DNA from: Candidatus Rhodoferax bjergmarkensis
GTDB lineage: Bacteria > Pseudomonadota > Gammaproteobacteria > Burkholderiales > Burkholderiaceae_C
NCBI GenBank assembly: GCA_016708345.1
Contig: JADJFX010000003.1
Location: forward strand, 372,001 to 436,000
Length of the DNA: 64,000 nucleotides
Direction: 5' to 3'
The notes beneath the pieces are model-generated. The model was not told the DNA's origin and did not search any database. It saw only the letters and a list, made by a program, of their open reading frames with translations. Below, piece after piece: positions 49,808-58,477 of the stretch. Within the stretch, counting starts at the first letter, position 1; every line of letters begins with the position of its first letter. The translations under genes were made by a program, and so were the position numbers.

Positions 49808-50694
49808 GGCTGGCGCTTTGACCTGCTGGCCTGAAATACAAGTCGATGAGCATAATCAGCTGCGCGCACAGGCTCACCCGCCGCTTGTGCGGTGCGGACA
49901 AGGTAGCGCAGCGTGGCGGCATCACCCGACAGGTTGCCAAGGTGTGTATCGGAAGCCTGCATGGCCTGTTTGAACCGGCTGGCTGCCATCAAGCTTCCAA
50001 TGCCTCGTTGAAACAAGCGCCGCGCTTCATCTGGGTCGGCAGTCTGGTCCCGTGCCATCAAAAAATATTGCGCTGCAACTTCGTAATCGCCTTGACCAAG
50101 CCATTTTTTACCATACTGTTCCAGAGTTTTAATCGGCTCCTCATCACCGACCTGTGCCAGAAACACCAGTCCCAGGTGCGGCAGTCGCAGGTCAAACGCA
50201 GCCCCGGCAAAGAATCGAGACATGGATGCTGAGATCGGCTCCACGCTGACTTTTTCCAGTATCGCTGTCAATTGGGCTGTTAAGCGCTGACGTTCAGGCT
50301 CGCCGGGATTGCCTGTCAGCGCTTTTTCGTAGGCTCTTGCCAGCATGATCCTTGAGTTTGTTCGCTGCCGCGTGTCGTCTGCATCGACAGAGGCCAGCAG
50401 TCTGTCTTCCAGAGTTTTGATGTCCAGCGAGTCTTGTTGTGCCCTGGTGAGCAAAATACCGATGTCTGCATTTTTTCTATCTGCCCGGTACAGGTTCTGA
50501 ATATAAGACTGGGTCAATTCGTCCAGCGATTCCTGTTCGTACAGCTTCTGCACCAGCGTTTGACGTGGAAATATCAAGAACAGCAGCGCAAGCACCAGCA
50601 AAGCGACCAACGCCAACTGCCAGTTGGAGGCCAAAATCAGACGGGGAATTTCCCCGTCAATGCCGGCATATCGCTTCGATCGCTCTGGCAGCAT
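49804..50694 (-). CDS. Inner-membrane TPR protein, counterpart of the PelB N-terminus
   Basis: A 296-residue protein with one N-terminal membrane helix (LALVALLVLALLFLIF, about 28-43) and a periplasmic TPR-like helical region (for example MLARAYEKALTGNPGEPERQ). It lies between pelA and pelB, overlapping pelA by 38 bases and pelB by 4 bases. The position and layout correspond to the N-terminal anchor and first TPRs of one-chain PelB from Pseudomonas. I infer that it links the inner-membrane synthase to PelB across the periplasm. No separate gene name is known to me. Confidence 0.8.
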   Translation of the reverse strand: MLPERSKRYAGIDGEIPRLILASNWQLALVALLVLALLFLIFPRQTLVQKLYEQESLDELTQSYIQNLYRADRKNADIGILLTRAQQDSLDIKTLEDRLLASVDADDTRQRTNSRIMLARAYEKALTGNPGEPERQRLTAQLTAILEKVSVEPISASMSRFFAGAAFDLRLPHLGLVFLAQVGDEEPIKTLEQYGKKWLGQGDYEVAAQYFLMARDQTADPDEARRLFQRGIGSLMAASRFKQAMQASDTHLGNLSGDAATLRYLVRTAQAAGEPVRAADYAHRLVFQASRSKRQP

Positions 50695-53497
50695 GGGTTT
50701 TGAGTTGGTAGTGAGATAAATTGGCCGTACGCCCGGTTGGCTTGAGGTCCATGCCGTCGGCGCGCACCTGGCAGGTGTCGGCGTTGGCCAATGTGAACTG
50801 AAGGGGGACGTTGCCGATCAAGCTCCAGCGCATGCCGCTGTTTGTCGGTGTTGTGTTTTCAATCTTTGCATTAGCGGAATCCAGTCGCATGGGGGCTTGT
50901 TCTGTCGGACTCAGGACCAGCGTCGCAGCATCACCACCCAGATGGACGTAGCTGCCGCTTTGCCCGACCCGGTAGCCGGCAATGGCTTTGCTTTTGTTCA
51001 AGTTGGGGAATCCCATGGATGAAGGAATTCTCAGCGTGCGCAAGTCCGGTGCCCCGCGCACGCGCCAGCCGTCAAAAGTTCGGGCGATGGCCAGTGTTTG
51101 AAAGTCCAACACTTTACGTGCGTAATCGGAGACAAAAACTGGCGTGGATTCCTGCTTCAAAGCATAGCTGAACACTTTGTCCAGTGATTTCATGCCGGCT
51201 GATTTGGTGGTGATGTAGGTATGAAAATATATATTGATTGGTTTGAGTCGCCGTGGTTTTTCGGTGAATTCAAAGGTTTCAATGACGCGCTCAAAACCAT
51301 AAAACGGTCCCAGCCAGTCTTTGGTGTAAACATTTTCATTCTGATTGGGTGCAAAAACCTGAAACCCTTTATCGCGCTGTAAACCAAGCCCCTCGACGAG
51401 GGTGATGGTTGGGTGGGAGCGGGTGGCGACGGTATCGCCACCATTCATGTTGAGTATGTTCATCTGGTGAGCAATACCCAAGGCGTCATTGCCGGGGATG
51501 CAATCGCCAGTCCAAAAAAACATGTCTACTTTTTTACCTGCAGGTGCCAGCCGGTCTTCGATGTAGCGGATCGAGCCGGCAATTTCCCTTTGCAAATCAA
51601 ATCGGTAACCTGGCAGACGCAGGTTGTAGCCTTCGTTCAGATCGCTGGTGCTGGCCTGTTTCCAGATAAAAGGGTGCGAATAACTGTGCGACGCCATGGC
51701 CACGTTGGGCGCACGAAAAATGTCTTTGGCCACCTTTTCTGCAGCGTTTGACAAACCCGGATACAGGCCAGTGGGCGAGATTTCTGCCTCGATTACCGAG
51801 ATGGTCATTGGCAAGGGGTACTTGTTGACAACACGGTCGCGCACGACTTCGCCAGCCATGGGGTTACCGGGTAATTCTGACCGACTGATGAACCCATCGC
51901 CATCCATGTGAACCATCAGCATGCGTCGCCCGGATTCGGTGGTCACGTCAGGTACCGGCATATCGGGCAAACGCAGGGCCTTTTGAAATAAGGCAAATGG
52001 ATTGATCAACCATCGATCACCGTTGCCTCCGGGCAACTCGGTGATCCAGTATCCGTTCATGACATAAGCGCCCCAAGGGGTCAGCGCGGCGACGACTTGC
52101 TCCACATCGTCACGTTTTAATGTCAGCAGTGGCTCTCCATTCGTGAGTCGAAGCGAGAAGAAGCTTTCGGGTCTGGCTATTGGCAGGCGCTCGAACCCGA
52201 TCATGTCACTTTGCGCGACGATGTTGATTTTTGCTGTGGTTCTGGGCGGATCCGCTGCGGTAAGACCCAATGATTTTCCCAGTGGGCTTTCGAAGAGGAA
52301 ATCAATCCGATTCATCACCAGCAAGGCTACATTTTCATCCACTTGTTTCTTTGCCCATACCTGCAGCTTTTTTCGTTCGACCGGATCAGGGTCTTCGTCC
52401 AGCCAGACGATGGCACCTGCATAACGACCCACCAATGACCCTTCGGGAAGATGAAAGGTGTCCACATACTCAGGAACGTAGCCCAGATAATTGAGGGGCA
52501 TGGCGGCAAATCGAACCGGAACAATTTTGCGCAAGTCGTATTCGTTTTCCACGGGCCTGTGCACCACCAGTACCTTGCGCGGCATGACCTCAATCGACCC
52601 TATCCCAAGCGTTGCGAGGTCGGGCGTTGCCACCCAAGGGGAGAAGCCAAGTTCGGAGATGCGTGCAGCGGTTTCGCGCGCGAGTTGGCGCTGAGCTGCA
52701 GGAACGTAATCAATCACGACAACCGGCAGGTGGAAGTCGTTTCGCACCCGTTGCAGTTGGCCCAGCAGCCACTGACGATCGACTTCTGGCACAGCTTTGT
52801 AGCTGACTTTGCCTGCGTCGTACCCTTGAAATAAAGATTCGGCCACCACAGCTTCCACGTGTTGGTGGGTGCGATCCAAAATTTCGAATCCACGGTTAAA
52901 GATCAGTTTTGCCTGTGGAAAACGCAGCTTGATGGCAGCGACCACTGCTACCATGCCTGCCTCTTGAATCGCTCTTTCTTCAGGGGTCTTGGCAAACAGG
53001 TGATAAGAATCCAAAGTGTCCAGAAAGAACGAACGGTAGCCCTTGTTCCAAAGTGGGGTGATGACTGTGTTGGTAAAAAACTGCGGCCACTCGGGCTGCG
53101 CTTGGTCAATGAGGTGGCTACCCCAATCCTTGTTGTCTCCGCGTAGCCATGACTTGGGAATGCTGCCTGCATAGGCACGAGAAGGCTGAACTTCGCCCAG
53201 TGCGACGTAGGCGACCAGCCGGGTATGCGACAGTTTTGTCAAGTTGGGGTTCGGCACGTGATCGGGATCTACAACGACGGTATCGAACGCCTGCAACTCA
53301 CTCCACGGTGGGTTGTCTCCATAATAAAAGGCAATTGCCGGCGTGTCTGCAGCCAACACCCCCGGTGTAGCAAAGGCTGCTGTGCCAAGCAGACTGAACA
53401 ACAGCGACAGCAACCTGATGTGTGCAGAAATTCCATGGCTGAAAAAATAGCCTGGCTTGCGCAGCATCAAGAGTGTAGCAAACGGGGTGTGCAGCAC
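50657..53497 (-). CDS. pelA: Pel polysaccharide hydrolase/deacetylase PelA
   Basis: A periplasmic modifying enzyme of 946 residues. A signal region (about 1-50) is followed by an N-terminal glycoside hydrolase domain (about 50-310, with FFLDTLDSYHLF near 152). A Rossmann-like region is next, then a polysaccharide deacetylase domain with MVHMDGDGFISR near 530 and the metal-binding HSYSHP near 605. A C-terminal beta-sandwich (about 830-940) ends the protein. PelA trims and partially deacetylates Pel during export. The GTG at 53497 has AGGA upstream; the ATG at 53467 is the alternative. It lies 22 bases after the cotH-like gene. Confidence 0.95.
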   Translation of the reverse strand: MLHTPFATLLMLRKPGYFFSHGISAHIRLLSLLFSLLGTAAFATPGVLAADTPAIAFYYGDNPPWSELQAFDTVVVDPDHVPNPNLTKLSHTRLVAYVALGEVQPSRAYAGSIPKSWLRGDNKDWGSHLIDQAQPEWPQFFTNTVITPLWNKGYRSFFLDTLDSYHLFAKTPEERAIQEAGMVAVVAAIKLRFPQAKLIFNRGFEILDRTHQHVEAVVAESLFQGYDAGKVSYKAVPEVDRQWLLGQLQRVRNDFHLPVVVIDYVPAAQRQLARETAARISELGFSPWVATPDLATLGIGSIEVMPRKVLVVHRPVENEYDLRKIVPVRFAAMPLNYLGYVPEYVDTFHLPEGSLVGRYAGAIVWLDEDPDPVERKKLQVWAKKQVDENVALLVMNRIDFLFESPLGKSLGLTAADPPRTTAKINIVAQSDMIGFERLPIARPESFFSLRLTNGEPLLTLKRDDVEQVVAALTPWGAYVMNGYWITELPGGNGDRWLINPFALFQKALRLPDMPVPDVTTESGRRMLMVHMDGDGFISRSELPGNPMAGEVVRDRVVNKYPLPMTISVIEAEISPTGLYPGLSNAAEKVAKDIFRAPNVAMASHSYSHPFIWKQASTSDLNEGYNLRLPGYRFDLQREIAGSIRYIEDRLAPAGKKVDMFFWTGDCIPGNDALGIAHQMNILNMNGGDTVATRSHPTITLVEGLGLQRDKGFQVFAPNQNENVYTKDWLGPFYGFERVIETFEFTEKPRRLKPINIYFHTYITTKSAGMKSLDKVFSYALKQESTPVFVSDYARKVLDFQTLAIARTFDGWRVRGAPDLRTLRIPSSMGFPNLNKSKAIAGYRVGQSGSYVHLGGDAATLVLSPTEQAPMRLDSANAKIENTTPTNSGMRWSLIGNVPLQFTLANADTCQVRADGMDLKPTGRTANLSHYQLKTHAARAIEAICRH

Positions 53498-53519
53498 TGG
53501 GAAATTGCGTCCTGAGTGA

Positions 53520-55580
53520 TCAGAAAGATGGCGTCACCGCAGTATCGGTCACGGTGTAAGCCGATACACCGAAATAAGGTGCTGCCCCTGAAACGTCAAC
53601 CCGGTCAAACGCATTTTGAACATTACCTTTGCTGTCTTTGGCGGTGACTTTGAGGTAAAACTTTCCGTTCACCATTTTGGGTATGAGAAGTGATGTGCTT
53701 CCACTCACTTCTGTTTGCTGCAGAACAGTGCTGAAGCTCGGACTTGTTGACACCTGCACGGTGTAAGTGACCGCGTCACCCTGCAAGTCAATAGCCGCAT
53801 CCCAAGACAAGCGAATTTGACCATCCTCCATATCTGCAGACTGCCAGTAAGGCATGGGGGATTCGAGACCTCCAGCAAAAGCGTTGCGATTGGCTTTGAT
53901 CGCAGTCAGGATACGGGCAGTCTCAGCATCCCACTCACTTGCTGGCGAGCTTGAGAGTACTGGCAAAAAGGTACTGTCAGGCACCTTGGCGATCCAAGGC
54001 GAAACCAGTGACTTGTAACGATCAAGTTTTACTTTAACTTTTTCGTCCGAGAGGTAGGCGCTGTAAATTTCGTCAATGGCACGCCCCAGTTCAGCAAGAT
54101 GCGCAGGGTCTTGCAAAAACCGCTTGTGCAAGGGCGAATTCCACCAATTGGCAATGGATTTTTGCCATGGTGCGTACAGCGGCCCCTCTTTGGCCTGAAT
54201 GGGCTGATCCTCAAATCCAAAGGCACCGTCGTAATCCCAAGGTACAAAATAAAACTTGTCACTGCCCTTGGCTTGGTACAAACCAAAGTTTTGGTTGACG
54301 GTGTCTCGGTTGCCAAAAAGAATGTTGGTGGCAAGCCAAGTCAGGTAATTGCTTTTGTCGAAATATTTGGCAAAGGTCGTGTCGAAGGGGATCGAGTCGT
54401 TGTTCACGTCGGCGATCATGGCCAACAAAGGTTTGTGGTTTTTGTTGTCAGCTTCAAGACTCAGCATCTGCTCAAACTTCGTTTTGTCCACCACCTTGCC
54501 GTCTGCATCAATGGCGAGTCTTGCATCGGGTTTGAATTCAAAATCTTCAGCCTTGTACACATTGCCGTCGGTTGGCAATCCGCGATTGGCTAGGTACTCC
54601 TTGCCCATTTTTTCAACATGCGTAAACAGCCCATAGTCAGACGACGCATACTGCACACCGGCTTGGTTCTTGTTCACCATCGTCATGTGAACGAACTGGG
54701 TGCGCAAACTGGCAATATGGGGAATCTCGCGAAACAGGTCAAAAGCCAGTTTGTTGCGCATGCGCGTCAGGTCGTAAGGGTGCTTGTTGAGTTGCACGGT
54801 ACTCTCATTGCGCCACAGAGGCACGGTTGATGCCAACTTGATTCGGTAGGATTTTTGATCTGCCCACCGGCTACTGTGGCCACGCAGGCGCAGCTTGGCG
54901 TTCTTGGCCAAGCCATCTTCCGGGTAGCCGTCCAGTATCAAATGTGCATCCACCTCGGGTACAAGGGAGTCGGTGTCATCAATGTCGCCGTTGACATCTG
55001 CGAAGGTATACGTGCCATCAAATGTGACGACGCTTGCGTCAATAACGCGGTCTAGTTCGACAGCGTAAGTGCTCGGGTTGTCCCGGGTGGCATCCGCCTC
55101 AACAGCTGCCAGCACAGGTGAAGTTGCAACACAATCAGAAGGGAAGACCGCACAGCCATAGTCACCAATTTTTCCCAATGGGACAGAGTTGTATGCACCG
55201 CCCCCTGTTCCAACCAGTCCGAGCACATCACCAGTGGTGTTCGTGCCTAGGTAGATGTCAGTTTTTGGGTAGTAGCGATAAGTCCAGACATCAATGCTCT
55301 TATTGGATTCTGAGGTCGGAAAGTAGTTGGGATAAGCGGACTCAGCCCAGTTCAAAAAACTGCTTGCATCTGGCGTTCGCACTGCAGCCGCTTTGCTGGT
55401 GCTGGGCACGGTTATGCCAGCCAAAGGGCCAGAGCCTGTTGCGGCGGGATGGGGCTGCGAAAAAACGTTGGGTTGGCCCGTTGAAGTGCCGCCACCAGCA
55501 CCGTCACCAGCGCCGCCGCCGCAGGCCATTAACAGGCACGATAAAGCCACACTGATAAAGACGGTGTTTGTTGTCGTCAA
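53520..55580 (-). CDS. CotH-family secreted kinase-like lipoprotein, first gene of the pel operon
   Basis: A predicted lipoprotein of about 686 residues. From a TTG at 55580, preceded by GGGAG, the signal reads MTTTNTVFISVALSCLLMAC; a longer frame to 55613 is less likely. A Gly-rich linker and a small domain (about 65-160) precede the CotH domain (about 170-560). That domain has LRLRGHSSRWADQKSYRIKL and the catalytic-type block FVPWDYDGAFGFEDQ. A fibronectin-III-like domain closes the protein (about 580-660). CotH proteins are atypical secreted kinases, best known from Bacillus spore coats. It is transcribed with pelA 22 bases downstream. A target among Pel components is inference. Confidence 0.85.
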   Translation of the reverse strand: MTTTNTVFISVALSCLLMACGGGAGDGAGGGTSTGQPNVFSQPHPAATGSGPLAGITVPSTSKAAAVRTPDASSFLNWAESAYPNYFPTSESNKSIDVWTYRYYPKTDIYLGTNTTGDVLGLVGTGGGAYNSVPLGKIGDYGCAVFPSDCVATSPVLAAVEADATRDNPSTYAVELDRVIDASVVTFDGTYTFADVNGDIDDTDSLVPEVDAHLILDGYPEDGLAKNAKLRLRGHSSRWADQKSYRIKLASTVPLWRNESTVQLNKHPYDLTRMRNKLAFDLFREIPHIASLRTQFVHMTMVNKNQAGVQYASSDYGLFTHVEKMGKEYLANRGLPTDGNVYKAEDFEFKPDARLAIDADGKVVDKTKFEQMLSLEADNKNHKPLLAMIADVNNDSIPFDTTFAKYFDKSNYLTWLATNILFGNRDTVNQNFGLYQAKGSDKFYFVPWDYDGAFGFEDQPIQAKEGPLYAPWQKSIANWWNSPLHKRFLQDPAHLAELGRAIDEIYSAYLSDEKVKVKLDRYKSLVSPWIAKVPDSTFLPVLSSSPASEWDAETARILTAIKANRNAFAGGLESPMPYWQSADMEDGQIRLSWDAAIDLQGDAVTYTVQVSTSPSFSTVLQQTEVSGSTSLLIPKMVNGKFYLKVTAKDSKGNVQNAFDRVDVSGAAPYFGVSAYTVTDTAVTPSF

Positions 55581-55714
55581 AATATTACTCCCTAGTGGCA
55601 GGTTCGTTGCCAAAATGGTAAGTGTACCAATTTTTGAATAACCAAGTAAATAATGTATTCAAATGTTGCTATCGATAGAATTTGCAGCTTGCCGTTGGTC
55701 TTGGAAGGGTGTGT
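55581..55714. promoter_or_regulatory. Divergent promoter region between the pel operon and the response-regulator cyclase
   Basis: An AT-rich gap of 134 bases between divergent starts must hold promoters for both. A perfect palindrome CTATCGATAG lies at 55669-55678. GGAAGGG at 55702-55708 is the ribosome site of the cyclase gene. No sigma-54 or FleQ-type site could be assigned. Confidence 0.5.
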
Positions 55715-56662
55715 ATGAAAATTTTGCTGGTTGAAGATGCGAGGTCGGTTGTACGAGTCATGACCGCACGCCTTTCCAGTTATGGGCATGACGTTGTTCA
55801 TGCTGAAAATGGTTTGTTGGCGGTTGACATGTTTGAGCGTGTCTCGCCTGATCTGGTGCTGATGGACATTGAAATGCCGGTGATGAACGGCTTTGAGGCT
55901 TCCAATCGCATCCGCGCTGTCGAGGCCAACCAACAATGGGCCTGGACGCCCATCATATTTCTCACGTCGTCCGACACAGTGCAAAACCTGGTTACCGCCA
56001 TTGAAGCAGGTGGTGACGACTTTATGTCGAAGTTGGTGCCGGAGCCTGTGCTCAAGGCCAAGATGAAAGCCATGAGCCGCATTGCAAGCTTGCGTCACAG
56101 TCTTTCAATTGCCAATAAAAAACTCCAAACGCTGGCCGATCATGATGGCTTGACCGGCTTGTGCAATCGCCGCAGCATGGACTCACGTCTTGACGAGTTG
56201 TGGCTGGATGCCCAGGAAAGTTCCGCTCCCTTTGCCATTTTGATGTTGGATATTGACAACTTCAAAAAATACAACGATCACTATGGCCATCAAGCGGGGG
56301 ACGATTGTTTGCGCCGAGTTGCCAAGGCTATTGAGGAGGCGGTTGACGTGGCAAACGTCCAAGGCTTGGCCCCAGGCGCTTTTGCCGCCCGTTATGGCGG
56401 TGAAGAGTTTGCTGTGCTGATGCCCAACGCGTCGATGTCTGCATTCGAAGAATTAGCTTCTTCGGTTGTTGCTGCTGTCAGGCAGTTGGCCATAGTCCAC
56501 GAGAAAAATGCAGAGTGGGGCATTGTGACTTTGTCTGCTGGGGGCTCGCGCATTGAGTCAGCCACTGGTGAGTTGCAAGCCCTGTTTCGAGAAGCTGATG
56601 CGCGTCTTTACAGTGCCAAGAGTCTTGGCCGAAATCGAGCCGAGCTTCAGGCGGTGGCGTAA
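55715..56662 (+). CDS. Response regulator diguanylate cyclase (REC-GGDEF)
   Basis: A 315-residue protein. The receiver domain (about 1-120) has the acidic pocket VED near residue 7, the phosphorylation aspartate in LVLMDIEMPVMNGFEASNR near D51 and the switch Thr/Ser in FLTSSD. A linker helix leads to a GGDEF domain (about 150-310) with active motif RYGGEEFAVLM. No RxxD I-site is found five residues before it, so product inhibition is unlikely. The ATG at 55715 follows GGAAGGG. It is divergent from the pel operon, whose PelD is a c-di-GMP receptor, so it is the natural candidate for local control. Its histidine kinase is not in the window. Confidence 0.93.
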   Translation: MKILLVEDARSVVRVMTARLSSYGHDVVHAENGLLAVDMFERVSPDLVLMDIEMPVMNGFEASNRIRAVEANQQWAWTPIIFLTSSDTVQNLVTAIEAGGDDFMSKLVPEPVLKAKMKAMSRIASLRHSLSIANKKLQTLADHDGLTGLCNRRSMDSRLDELWLDAQESSAPFAILMLDIDNFKKYNDHYGHQAGDDCLRRVAKAIEEAVDVANVQGLAPGAFAARYGGEEFAVLMPNASMSAFEELASSVVAAVRQLAIVHEKNAEWGIVTLSAGGSRIESATGELQALFREADARLYSAKSLGRNRAELQAVA

Positions 56663-56692
56663 AGCCGCTTTGGGGGGTGCGACTGTAGGCAT

Positions 56693-56737
56693 CAAAAAAA
56701 AGCTGGGGTCCATTTTCATGGACCCCAGCTTTTTCAG
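56693..56737. terminator. Bidirectional rho-independent terminator
   Basis: AGCTGGGGTCCAT (56701-56713) and ATGGACCCCAGCT (56718-56730) form a perfect 13-base stem with loop TTTC. An A-run precedes it and a T-run follows. It serves the convergent cyclase and cytochrome genes. Confidence 0.95.
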
Positions 56738-56756
56738 GGATTTTGACTGCTAGCTG

Positions 56757-57419
56757 CTAACGCAGACCAGCCACGTAGTCGGCAACGGCTTTGATTTCCC
56801 GGTCGTTCAACTTGGCGGCTACTTGCTCCATCTGAAGGCTGTTTTTGCGGACGCCATCGCGAAATGCGGTCAACTGGGCGGCTGCGTAGTCAGCGTGCTG
56901 GCCACTCAGGCGAGGGTATTGGGCTGGAATGCCTGCAGCGTTGGGGCTGTGGCAACCCGCACAGGCGGCAATTTGGCGATCGGCAATACCACCACGGTAA
57001 ATGCGTTCACCCATGGCGATTAAATCTTTGTCTTTGGCTGCGCCAGCTTTTGCGGTTTTGGAGGACAACCAGTAGGCGACGTTCAGCATGTCTGCATCAC
57101 TCAGTGCCGAGGCCATGCCGGTCATGATGGGGTTGGCCCGCTTGCCTGATTTGAACTCTTGTAATTGTTTAACCAAGTACTGCGGATGTTGCTGCGCTAC
57201 TTTGGGGTTGGCCGGAACATCCGAATTCCCGTCTGCGCCGTGGCACGCTGCACACATGGCAGTGTAGGTAGCCTCGCCTTTGGCCAGATCTGGCTTGGCG
57301 GCTATTGCCGGTGCGGCGGCGGGTGCTGGTGCCGAGGCGGGATTGGCCTCTTGGGCCAAGGTTGAAAAGGCAGGCGCAACCAGTGAGGCAGCGAGCAACA
57401 GGGAAGAGAGGAACTTCAT
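56757..57419 (-). CDS. Dihaem cytochrome c4-type protein
   Basis: Exported c-type cytochrome of 220 residues. The signal peptide ends APAFSTLAQ, and an Ala/Pro-rich stretch precedes two haem domains. The haem-binding sites are CAACH near residue 56 and CAGCH near 153, with likely methionine ligands in MTGMASAL and SLQMEQV. The two-domain layout and length match cytochrome c4, an electron donor to terminal oxidases in betaproteobacteria. It is divergent from engB with a gap of about 80 bases, an arrangement I recall from related genomes. Confidence 0.9.
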   Translation of the reverse strand: MKFLSSLLLAASLVAPAFSTLAQEANPASAPAPAAAPAIAAKPDLAKGEATYTAMCAACHGADGNSDVPANPKVAQQHPQYLVKQLQEFKSGKRANPIMTGMASALSDADMLNVAYWLSSKTAKAGAAKDKDLIAMGERIYRGGIADRQIAACAGCHSPNAAGIPAQYPRLSGQHADYAAAQLTAFRDGVRKNSLQMEQVAAKLNDREIKAVADYVAGLR

Positions 57420-57501
57420 AGGGCGTGTCGTGTCAAGTGGGCAAAACAGGGGGGATTCTACAATGCGGCTCCGGGCTCTCCCGCTTTCTCCTTAATCTCC
57501 C

Positions 57502-58224
57502 ATGACTATCAACACTCCCTCGCCGGCAATTAAGCCCAAACCAGACCTGCCGGGTGTTGACACCAAGGCAGAAGCTGTGATTGCTTCGGGTTGGCTGCAC
57601 ACGGCCAAATTTCTCACCACGGCACCGCAACTGCACTTTCTTCCCGCCCTGGATGTGCCCGAAATCGCCTTTGTCGGGCGATCGAATGCTGGCAAATCAA
57701 CCTGCATCAACACGCTGACGCAGCAAAAACAGCTGGCCTTTGCCTCCAAGAAGCCGGGGCGCACCCAGCACATCAATCTTTTTTCACTCGGCAAGCAAGG
57801 CGTTACCGATGCCGTGCTGGCCGACTTGCCCGGCTACGGCTACGCAGCGGTGCCCAAGCAGGACAAAATTCGCTGGCAGCAGGTGATGGCCAATTACCTG
57901 GTTACGCGCGAGAACCTCAAGGCGATTGTGCTGATGTGCGACCCGCGCCATGGCCTGACGGAGCTCGATGAAATTTTGCTTGACGTGGTCCGACCGCGGG
58001 TGGAAGAAGGTCTGAAATTTCTGGTCATCCTCACCAAGGCCGACAAGCTCACCCGCGCCGAACAAACCAAGGCCCTGTCCATCATGAAGTTGCAGGCCGG
58101 TGGTGGCGAAGTCAGGCTGTTTTCAGCCACCAAGCGCCAGGGCATTGACGAAGTGTCCCGGCTTTTGTGGCAGTGGGCGCATCCGGTGGCTGATCAAACG
58201 GTGGCAGATATAGCCATCGTTTGA
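57502..58224 (+). CDS. engB: Ribosome biogenesis GTPase EngB (YsxC/YihA)
   Basis: A 240-residue GTPase needed for assembly of the large ribosomal subunit. G1 is AFVGRSNAGKSTCIN near residue 56, the switch region KKPGRTQHINLF follows, G3 is DLPGYGYA near 109, G4 is LTKADKL near 175 and G5 is FSATKRQG near 205. The ATG at 57502 is a standard family start. The stop codon's last base is also the first base of the 16-base terminal repeat of an element downstream, so the gene ends right at an insertion boundary. Confidence 0.96.
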   Translation: MTINTPSPAIKPKPDLPGVDTKAEAVIASGWLHTAKFLTTAPQLHFLPALDVPEIAFVGRSNAGKSTCINTLTQQKQLAFASKKPGRTQHINLFSLGKQGVTDAVLADLPGYGYAAVPKQDKIRWQQVMANYLVTRENLKAIVLMCDPRHGLTELDEILLDVVRPRVEEGLKFLVILTKADKLTRAEQTKALSIMKLQAGGGEVRLFSATKRQGIDEVSRLLWQWAHPVADQTVADIAIV

Positions 58225-58461
58225 ACCTAGATTCCTCAGTTGACCGCTTGAATTCATCAATAAGTCCGCATGAACATTGAATGTTTTGACTTCGACAAGG
58301 TTCACCATTTGGGTGAGAGCGCTACACGCCCGATTGAGCCGTTGGCGACGCGCCCGGGGGTGTTGCTCCGCCTTTCAGGCAGTAGCCTGCTGCGTTGTCG
58401 CGCCTACCCGGACTCGCCGCCAACGGCTCACTCCGGCGTGTCCAGCTGAGGAATCTAGGTT
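58224..58461. mobile_element. MITE-like element with 16-base terminal inverted repeats and an inner inverted repeat
   Basis: AACCTAGATTCCTCAG at 58224-58239 is repeated in reverse complement at 58446-58461. Inside, GAGCCGTTGGCG (58336-58347) pairs perfectly with CGCCAACGGCTC (58418-58429). A 59-codon frame starting at 58270 fills much of it but resembles no protein. A related half-end (ATTCCTCAnnnnACCGCTTGAA type) lies at about 60651-60672. Confidence 0.6.
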
Positions 58462-58477
58462 GAACGGCGCTCGGAAC

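Noticed and set aside
58270..58449. 59-codon frame inside the MITE-like element
   Set aside because: Begins MNIECFDFDK but has no known motif, no ribosome site, and is made mostly of the element's inner inverted repeat.
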